DNA of 5,802 nucleotides from Endomicrobiia bacterium. Lineage in GTDB: Bacteria > Elusimicrobiota > Endomicrobiia > Endomicrobiales > Endomicrobiaceae. A program made the position numbers and the translations under genes. Below are positions 1 to 4,881 of this stretch, piece after piece; the stretch's first letter is position 1, and each line of letters opens with the position of its first letter. Location: contig WQUP01000084.1 of assembly GCA_009782015.1 (NCBI GenBank), positions 1 to 5,802 of the forward strand, written 5' to 3'. The notes beneath the pieces are model-generated. The model ran no database searches. It was not told the origin of the DNA and worked only from the letters and a program-made list of their open reading frames with translations.

Positions 1-3000
1 TTTGTCTTCTCGGACAGGGGAATTTACCGCCCCGGAGACGACATAAATCTCGGGATAATAGTCAGAAACAGCGATTGGAGCGACATATCGGGCATACCCG
101 TAAAAGTGGTCTTAAAAGATCCTTTCTCAAAGACCGTTTTTGAAAAAACCGCGACGCTAAACGCGACAGGATTTTTAACCGTTGACGGCATAAAAACGTA
201 CAATGTTTCGCCGACAGGAACCTACTCGGCAAGCGTCTATCTGATTAAAGACGATAAAAGCGAATTCCTTTTGGGAAGCGCTTCTGTGACGGTGCAGGAG
301 TTCAGAACTGACACTATCAAGGTTTCTGCCAAAATAACCGGCGCGGCCGGCTCCGGCTGGACATTGCCGGAAAACCTTAAAACTCTCGTAACGGTAAACA
401 ACTTTTTCGGAACTCCCGCACAGAACAGAAACGTAAAAGCTTCCTACGCTTTAAGCCCGACAGAATTTACATTTCCCAAATACGCCGGATTCAGATTTCC
501 CGATCCTTACAGGCTCAACACCAGAAACGCGGTACAGAGCCAAAGCGAGAATTTTGCCGACGCAAAAACGGATGAAAACGGCGAAGCAAGTTTCGCATTC
601 GACCTTTCAAAATATTCAGGAGGAACATACAACCTGACGTTTTCCGCGGAAGCTTTTGAAGGCGACAGCGGAAAGAGCGTCTTTACCTATGACAGTGTAA
701 AAGTTTCCCCTTACAAATATCTGCTCGGCTATAAGACAACTTCAAAACTCGAATATCTCAATAAAGGAGCGTCTTCGACGCTTAATATAGTTGCTGTTGA
801 CAACGATCTTAAAGGGGTAACGCTCAAAGACCTTAAACTAAGAGTAAAGCAAATACAATATATATCATCGCTGGTAAAGCAGGACAACGGAGTTTACAAA
901 TTTCAGAGCGTCGCCAAAGAAACGGTTATAAGCGAAAAGCCTCTCAACATATCTGCCGACGGCATATCTGCCGGCGGCAGCGCGCTTTCCTTAAATACGG
1001 AAAATCCCGGAACTTTTGTCTTGGAGATAGAAGACGGGCAGGGAATGAAGATTCTGAATATACAATACTTTGTTGCCGGAAGTTCAAACCAGAGTTTTAC
1101 AATAGAGAAAGACGCAAATCTCACCATAAATCTTGAAAGCAATGAAGTCGCTCCGGGAAATCAGCTGACGCTCAACATTACCGCGCCGTACACCGGAGCC
1201 GGTCTTATAACCATAGAAAAAGACAAAGTTTACGCTTATAAATGGTTCCAGACCGACACAAACAGCTCGGTGCAGAGGATAACTGTTCCGGAAAATCTCG
1301 AAGGCAACGCCTATGTCAACGTCTCGTTTATACGCTCGATAAATTCAAAAGAGATTTTCTCAAGCCCCCACAGCTATGCGGTCGTGCCTTTTAAGGTGAA
1401 CATGGCAAAAAGGAAAGCCGTCATAAGCCTGCAAACGCCCGAGATGATAAGGCCCGGAGAGGAACTTGAAATATCGTATAAGACTTCCCAGAACTCCAAA
1501 ATAGTCGTTTATGCGGTTGACCAGGGAATACTTCAGGTTGCCGGCTACACAACGCCTAACCCATTGGCTTTCTTCTTTGCCAAAGGCGCTCTTCAGGTGC
1601 AGACTTTCCAGACTGTTGACATGATACTGCCAGACTACAAAATAATCAGGGAGATCGCGGGAATCGGCGGCGGCGAAGGATACGATATGATCGCCAAAAA
1701 CCTCAACCCGTTTGCCAGAAAACAGGCAAAGCCTGTAGTGTTTTGGTCATCGACGCTTGAGGCCACGACGGAGTATCAGAAAGTGAAATTCAAAGTCCCT
1801 GATTACTTCAACGGGCAGCTTAAAGTGATGGCGGTAGCGGCAAATCCGCAGCAGGCAGGATCAGCGGACAAGGACGTGATTGTTAAATCTCAGGTCATCA
1901 TAATGCCGGTTGCGCCTCTGGCGGCGATTACGGGAGATACTTTTGAAGTTACTGCAACGGTATCTAACAATATAGAAGGCTCAAAATCCGCAGCGCTTGA
2001 CGTGTGGCTTGAAACGAATAAAAAATTCGAGATAACGGGAACTAACAAGCAGACCATAGAAGTGAAAGAAGGCGGCGAAAAGATAGTGAGATTTACTCTC
2101 AAAACTCTCGACTCGCTTGGCTCCGGCGATATCGTTTTCAAAGCGCAGCATAAACAGGATATATACAAATCCGAAGTGAGCGTAAGCGTAAGGCCGGCAT
2201 TTGCGTACCAGACTATGATAAAATCCGGCGTCTCGAAAAAAGCTAAGACCGAAATAAGCGGTTTTGCAAGAGATATGTACGACGAATTCGCAAACAGAGA
2301 GATAACGGCGTCTTATAATCCGCAGCTTATCTTTTTTTCATTGAAGAGCTATTTCTCAAAATATCCGTACGGCTGCACGGAACAGATCGTAAGCGCGGCA
2401 TTTCCGTTCATTTATCCTGCGACGTCAAACAGAAAAGGATTTATAACCGCCGACGAACAGCAGGCTATGTTTAACAACGCTCTTTCAAAAGTCCGCCTCA
2501 GACAGCTCAGTTCCGGAGGTTTCGCGCTGTGGCCGAACTCTTCCGATATCGACAATTACGTATCGGTTTACGCCCTGCATTTCTTTACTGACGCAAAAGA
2601 GCTGGACTATCCGGCGCCGAATGAAATCCTTGCCGCAGGCAAAAACTGGCTGCAATACTTTGCTTCGGAACTGCCTAGAAGCATGGAAGACGCAAGGCTT
2701 AAAGCCTATGCAAACTACGTCCTCACTAGAAACGGCTACATAACCACGAACAACCTGCTGATGCTTGAAGATTACCTGAACTCAAACCAAAAGAAATGGC
2801 AGAAAGACATAATTTCGGCATACATGGCTTCGTGCTACTCTCTTTTGAGAGATTTTAAAAAGGCAGATGCTTTGATAAAGTCGTATGTGCCGGAGACAAA
2901 AGATAAATTCATATTTTACTCGGACTTTGATTCGAGTTCCCAGAGAAACGCGATTTATCTCTATCTGTGCAACAAGCATTTTGCACAAAACTTAAATCCC

Positions 3001-3714
3001 GACGCGCAGGCGATAGCCGACGGGCTTGTGCAGATAATAATGGACGGAAAATATAACACGATATCCTCGGCGCATATTTTGCTCGCACTGCTGTCGTACG
3101 GAGTCTCCATGGAAGGAAAAGACGCCGGCATAACCATAAGCGCTAAAGGAAAAGACGGCAAGGAAAAACAGCTGACGCTTAACGCGGATCCGTTTCCGTA
3201 CTCGAAATTTTCTTCCGACGTTTCGGGATTTACAGTGAACTCCGATGCCGATACCGGCAGAGTGTATTACAGCGTGATCCAGCAGGGTTTTGACAGAACG
3301 CTCAAAGAGTATGCCAACGGCCTTGAACTGATGCGTGAATATATTGACGCAAACGGCGCCGTCGTAAAAAGCGCCAAGCTCGGAGACACATTGACGGCGC
3401 GCATAAGAGTAAAAAACAAATCGTACGATTACGTATCTTTGGTCATCGTGGACCTTCTGCCTGCGGCTTTTGAAATAATAAGCGGCACTCAGAGCGGATC
3501 ATTCTCAAGCGTTGACGCAAGGGAAGACAGAATGATATTTTTTGCCACTGTCGGAAAAAGCATAACAGAGCTGACCTATCAGGTAAAAGTTGTAACAAAA
3601 GGCGCTTTTACCGTGCCCGGAGTTTACGCCGCGGCAATGTACGATCCCGAAATATCCGCGCAGACAAAAACCGGAACCATAGAGATAACGCAGCCGGCAG
3701 ATAACGGCAAGTAA
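1..3714 (+). CDS. Bacterial alpha-2-macroglobulin family protein, C-terminal ~1237 residues (5' truncated by window edge)
   Basis: The frame is open from base 1 to TAA at 3712-3714; the GTG at 106 is internal, not the start. At the very edge the peptide DRGIYRPGD (13-39) is the macroglobulin MG2-type motif, so the signal sequence and earlier domains are off the left side. In order follow several beta-rich MG domains; the bait-region domain with AVDQGILQVAGY and PNPLAFFFAKG (1513-1587); a glycine-rich stretch at about 1639-1731 likely to contain the protease bait; the A2M core starting near PVVFW (1732-1746); the helical thioester domain with YGCTEQ (2368-2385) and GGFALW (2515-2532); and a C-terminal bMG10-like domain with REDR (3520-3531) and MYDPE. 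Family knowledge: such proteins trap proteases that cleave the bait, the Cys-Gln thioester linking covalently to the attacker; bacterial ones sit in the periplasm, often as lipoproteins. Only three cysteines are visible, one in the thioester. The E. coli homologue with a thioester is YfhM (CLEQ); here it is CTEQ. The usual partner gene pbpC does not follow downstream. No frameshift is seen. Confidence 0.95.
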   Translation, partial: FVFSDRGIYRPGDDINLGIIVRNSDWSDISGIPVKVVLKDPFSKTVFEKTATLNATGFLTVDGIKTYNVSPTGTYSASVYLIKDDKSEFLLGSASVTVQEFRTDTIKVSAKITGAAGSGWTLPENLKTLVTVNNFFGTPAQNRNVKASYALSPTEFTFPKYAGFRFPDPYRLNTRNAVQSQSENFADAKTDENGEASFAFDLSKYSGGTYNLTFSAEAFEGDSGKSVFTYDSVKVSPYKYLLGYKTTSKLEYLNKGASSTLNIVAVDNDLKGVTLKDLKLRVKQIQYISSLVKQDNGVYKFQSVAKETVISEKPLNISADGISAGGSALSLNTENPGTFVLEIEDGQGMKILNIQYFVAGSSNQSFTIEKDANLTINLESNEVAPGNQLTLNITAPYTGAGLITIEKDKVYAYKWFQTDTNSSVQRITVPENLEGNAYVNVSFIRSINSKEIFSSPHSYAVVPFKVNMAKRKAVISLQTPEMIRPGEELEISYKTSQNSKIVVYAVDQGILQVAGYTTPNPLAFFFAKGALQVQTFQTVDMILPDYKIIREIAGIGGGEGYDMIAKNLNPFARKQAKPVVFWSSTLEATTEYQKVKFKVPDYFNGQLKVMAVAANPQQAGSADKDVIVKSQVIIMPVAPLAAITGDTFEVTATVSNNIEGSKSAALDVWLETNKKFEITGTNKQTIEVKEGGEKIVRFTLKTLDSLGSGDIVFKAQHKQDIYKSEVSVSVRPAFAYQTMIKSGVSKKAKTEISGFARDMYDEFANREITASYNPQLIFFSLKSYFSKYPYGCTEQIVSAAFPFIYPATSNRKGFITADEQQAMFNNALSKVRLRQLSSGGFALWPNSSDIDNYVSVYALHFFTDAKELDYPAPNEILAAGKNWLQYFASELPRSMEDARLKAYANYVLTRNGYITTNNLLMLEDYLNSNQKKWQKDIISAYMASCYSLLRDFKKADALIKSYVPETKDKFIFYSDFDSSSQRNAIYLYLCNKHFAQNLNPDAQAIADGLVQIIMDGKYNTISSAHILLALLSYGVSMEGKDAGITISAKGKDGKEKQLTLNADPFPYSKFSSDVSGFTVNSDADTGRVYYSVIQQGFDRTLKEYANGLELMREYIDANGAVVKSAKLGDTLTARIRVKNKSYDYVSLVIVDLLPAAFEIISGTQSGSFSSVDAREDRMIFFATVGKSITELTYQVKVVTKGAFTVPGVYAAAMYDPEISAQTKTGTIEITQPADNGK

Positions 3715-3743
3715 TAAGTAACAAGTAAAAAGTAATAAGTAAC
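3709..3743 (+). repeat. 14-base direct repeat overlapping the macroglobulin stop codon
   Basis: AAGTAATAAGTAAC occurs exactly at 3709-3722 and again at 3730-3743, separated by AAGTAAA, which is itself a partial copy. The first copy supplies the last lysine codon and the TAA stop of the macroglobulin gene plus a second in-frame TAA. Short GTAATAAGTAAC-type iterations just after genes are known as dispersed intergenic repeats in a variety of bacteria; whether they are dispersed in this genome cannot be seen here. Confidence 0.8.
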
Positions 3744-3762
3744 GACAAAGCCGTTAAAATTC

Positions 3763-3779
3763 CCCTTTATCATAAAGGG
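3763..3779. repeat. Short hairpin downstream of the macroglobulin gene, weak terminator candidate
   Basis: CCCTTTA (3763-3769) and TAAAGGG (3773-3779) form a perfect 7-bp stem with a TCA loop, 48 bases after the macroglobulin stop. No run of T follows on the plus strand, so it is not a typical intrinsic terminator, although it may stabilise the mRNA 3' end. On the minus strand it is followed by GAATTTTAAC, also weak. Confidence 0.4.
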
Positions 3780-3784
3780 TGAGT

Positions 3785-3880
3785 GTGCTAGGAATAATGA
3801 GCACGAGTCACGAACGGGCGCGAGATGTGAGCGCACTGCCCGAGAGCGAAGCGGAGGGTGGACGCGAAGCGGACGGGGTA
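3785..3880. repeat. GC-rich intergenic patch with two hairpins and a 10-base direct repeat
   Basis: Within otherwise AT-rich spacer this block is visibly GC-rich. GTGCT (3785-3789) pairs with AGCAC (3800-3804). CGGGC (3815-3819) pairs with GCCCG (3838-3842), with an inner GCG/CGC pairing. GCGAAGCGGA occurs at 3846-3855 and again at 3864-3873. Such blocks are usually dispersed intergenic repeats; no function can be read from it. An open frame of 52 codons crosses it but is judged spurious. Confidence 0.45.
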
Positions 3881-3911
3881 TGGGTATTGTCTTTAGCTGT
3901 TATTAGTTATT

Positions 3912-4054
3912 GGGTTTCTCTAAAAACCCCTGCTTGTCATCCCGGAAGGCAGTAGTCCGGGATCTGCCTTAAAGCTTGATCGACGACAAGAAACTGCAGA
4001 TACCGGACAGAAACTTCCCGGTATGACAGACTTAAGGGGTTTTTAGAGAAACCC
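3912..4054. mobile_element. MITE-like element, 143 bp, with 20-bp perfect terminal inverted repeats
   Basis: GGGTTTCTCTAAAAACCCCT at 3912-3931 is the exact reverse complement of 4035-4054. The repeats continue inward imperfectly: TTGTCATCCCGG on the left against CTGTCATACCGG on the right read in reverse. The element is bounded by TATT at 3908-3911 and TATT at 4055-4058, as expected for a 4-bp target duplication. Inside are two further hairpins: ATCCCGGA/TCCGGGAT (3939-3946/3956-3963) and ATACCGG/CCGGTAT (4000-4006/4018-4024), plus AAGGCAG/CTGCCTT (3946-3952/3964-3970). Each end is itself a small palindrome (GGGTTT...AAACCC). There is no transposase frame, so movement would need one elsewhere. 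The GTCATCCCGG core resembles widespread palindromic intergenic repeats, so a REP-like repeat is the alternative. One caution is that similarity to the right end continues past the boundary at 4148-4160. Confidence 0.6.
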
Positions 4055-4160
4055 TATTCATAAAAATGCTCACGTTTATTTCCATCCACCGACTATTGAC
4101 CTTGATTGTTTATAAAAGTAAACAATAGATAATAAAAACATGTTTTTTGAATAGGTTTCA
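4048..4160. repeat. Imperfect inverted repeat around an AT-rich hairpin region
   Basis: GAAACCCTATTCA (4048-4060) is matched in reverse by TGAATAGGTTTC (4148-4159), 12 of 13 positions with one missing C. Between these arms lie a perfect 8-bp hairpin, ATTGTTTA (4105-4112) with TAAACAAT (4119-4126) and a 6-base loop, and a 14-base A/T palindrome at 4134-4147 (AAAAACATGTTTTT). The stretch 4055-4184 has no gene. It lies just after the stop of the minus-strand lipoprotein gene and might aid 3'-end formation, but neither hairpin has a GC stem followed by a clear T tract. Confidence 0.45.
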
Positions 4161-4184
4161 TTTTATTTTTCATTTTTTATTTAG

Positions 4185-4601
4185 CTAATAGGTTATTATT
4201 ACCTTAATATTTACCGTTCTTGAGGCTGAACTGCTCGGATTTGTTACTACAATACTGTAATTACCGCTATCAACCAAAACATCTCCCGTAGCTAAAGCTG
4301 TTTTTATGCCGGAATCATAGGCAACTGTTCCCTTATCTAAATTTTGAATTCTGAATCCTATAGTACTCCCAAATATTTCCGTTACAGTTACCGTTAATTT
4401 TCCTATTTTCTTTACAGTAAATGTTTTGGCACCTTCATAACCGGGATCTATGAAGTTATTTTCTATCGATACCAATGTTTCTTCAACCGGCCCATTAACA
4501 ACCTTATTCTTATTACTGTCGTCTTTTGAACAGCTCGACAAAGAAAAAACCGCTCCAAAAACCAAAAATACAAGAATTGTTAACTCTACAATCTTTTTCA
4601 T
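4185..4601 (-). CDS. Small membrane-anchored lipoprotein of unknown function (138 aa)
   Basis: Start ATG at 4601-4599, stop TAG at 4187-4185. The protein opens with MKK, a hydrophobic run (residues 4-20) and the lipobox LSSC with Cys24, so signal peptidase II processing and lipid anchoring are expected; Ser at +2 suggests outer-membrane sorting by the E. coli rule. A hydrophilic linker rich in Asp, Asn and Lys follows (25-41), then about 95 residues of alternating polar and hydrophobic beta-strand pattern. The end (DSGNYSIVVTNPSS then a final strand) recalls the beta-sandwich of pre-peptidase C-terminal (PPC)-like domains, but this is a pattern impression only. No enzyme motif and no Cys beyond Cys24 is seen. 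The start is supported by GGGGG at 4613-4609, seven bases upstream. The gene is more AT-rich than its neighbours, which may mean foreign or recent origin. A strong terminator ends 51 bases upstream of the start, so either its promoter is in that gap or it is expressed by readthrough. Confidence 0.85.
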   Translation of the reverse strand: MKKIVELTILVFLVFGAVFSLSSCSKDDSNKNKVVNGPVEETLVSIENNFIDPGYEGAKTFTVKKIGKLTVTVTEIFGSTIGFRIQNLDKGTVAYDSGIKTALATGDVLVDSGNYSIVVTNPSSSASRTVNIKVIITY

Positions 4602-4608
4602 TTTACTA

Positions 4609-4613
4609 CCCCC
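4609..4613 (-). promoter_or_regulatory. Ribosome binding site of the lipoprotein gene
   Basis: On the minus strand GGGGG precedes ATG by seven bases (4608-4602). The match to a canonical AGGAGG is partial but the spacing is good, and it supports the ATG at 4601 as the start. Confidence 0.5.
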
Positions 4614-4651
4614 GTTTGTTTTTTATATTTGTTGGAGGTTGTAAGCATGGC

Positions 4652-4705
4652 AAAATAAAAAGCGGCGATCCCTTGAGCTAGGTTGAGTAACTCGGGTATC
4701 GCCGC
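4652..4705 (-). terminator. Strong intrinsic terminator after rhuM and the structured RNA
   Basis: GCGGCGAT (4705-4698) pairs with ATCGCCGC (4669-4662). After a bulged A, CCC (4696-4694) pairs with GGG (4672-4670), and GAG (4693-4691) with CTC (4677-4675) across a two-A bulge. TTTTTATTTT (4661-4652) follows directly. The 13-base loop carries ACTCAACCTA, the exact complement of 4761-4752, which is unusual for a plain terminator and suggests a regulated or tertiary-folded one. Confidence 0.85.
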
Positions 4706-4820
4706 CGCTCGCCCCCGAAGGAGCGAGCAAACACAAGCGATTACCTGTTGGACTCAACCTATGCCTTGCAAGATATTACTCTTACCAAGCTCGACGCAGT
4801 CTTTCTCTGCGCTTCCAACA
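4652..4820 (-). ncRNA. Candidate structured RNA with three-way junction, UUCG hairpin, pseudoknot and terminator
   Basis: Read on the minus strand. P1: 4820-4814 pairs with 4752-4746 (TGTTGGA/TCCAACA). It closes a junction holding P2 (4812-4807/4799-4794, 7-base loop) and P3 (4790-4780/4773-4763, 10 of 11 pairs, loop GTAATA). The junction strand 4762-4753 follows P3. After a 17-base linker comes P4 (4728-4720/4715-4707), nine pairs closed by a C(UUCG)G tetraloop. P5 is an intrinsic terminator (4705-4662), and its loop 4687-4679 can pair with 4761-4753, giving a 9-bp pseudoknot (a tenth pair would compete with P1). Four wobbles (G4812-U4794, U4788-G4765, U4784-G4769, U4722-G4713) would be A-C mismatches on the plus strand, so the minus strand is the transcript. 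The 5' end is uncertain: TTGAGA (4849-4844) with ATTATT 17 bases on is only a weak promoter, and the RNA may be the 3' UTR of rhuM. It is not tRNA, tmRNA, SRP RNA or RNase P RNA by their hallmark sequences; the family is not recognised. Confidence 0.6.
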
Positions 4821-4836
4821 AATAATCTTCTATTTT

Positions 4837-4866
4837 AAGCGTCTCTCAACGCTTCATTTCCGTCAT
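4837..4866 (-). other. Possible 6-codon leader ORF with a hairpin at its stop codon
   Basis: AGGAG (4874-4870) lies three bases before ATG (4866-4864), closer than usual, opening the frame MTEMKR ending in TGA (4848-4846). The TGA lies in the hairpin AAGCGT/ACGCTT (4854-4849/4842-4837, 6-base loop). The frame stays open after the TGA for 28 codons (ETLKIEDYLLEAQRK...) to TAG at 4761-4759, so an alternative reading is the remnant of a small gene with an in-frame stop. It begins 15 bases after the rhuM stop. Not recognised as any known peptide. Confidence 0.25.
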
Positions 4867-4881
4867 AAACTCCTAATTATT

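Noticed and set aside
106..108. GTG at 106 as start of the macroglobulin gene
   Set aside because: The frame continues open to base 1 and encodes the conserved DRGIYRPGD motif upstream of 106, so the gene starts outside the window.
3624..3836. Minus-strand frame with VTYYFLLVTYYLP
   Set aside because: It is the translation of the GTAATAAGTAAC-type repeat and the antisense of the macroglobulin end, a typical spurious product of this repeat.
3797..3955. Plus-strand frame of 52 codons starting MSTSHERARD
   Set aside because: It crosses a hairpin-rich repeat block and runs into the MITE-like element, has only a poorly spaced AGGA before the ATG, and ends inside the element's interior palindrome. 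The openness is explained by GC-rich repeat sequence.
3709..4160. CRISPR array
   Set aside because: The direct repeats are 10-14 bases, present in only two copies each, and lack regular spacers or cas genes.
4624..4653. Promoter for the lipoprotein gene, TTGCCA with TATAAA or AATATA
   Set aside because: The -35-like box is fair, but spacing to TATAAA is 20 bases and the better-spaced hexamers match poorly, so the site is not supported.
4679..4761. Integron attC site suggested by GTTGAGT and ACTCAAC
   Set aside because: The two boxes fit GTTRRRY and RYYYAAC but occur in the wrong order: attC begins with RYYYAAC and ends with GTTRRRY, whereas here GTT comes first on both strands.
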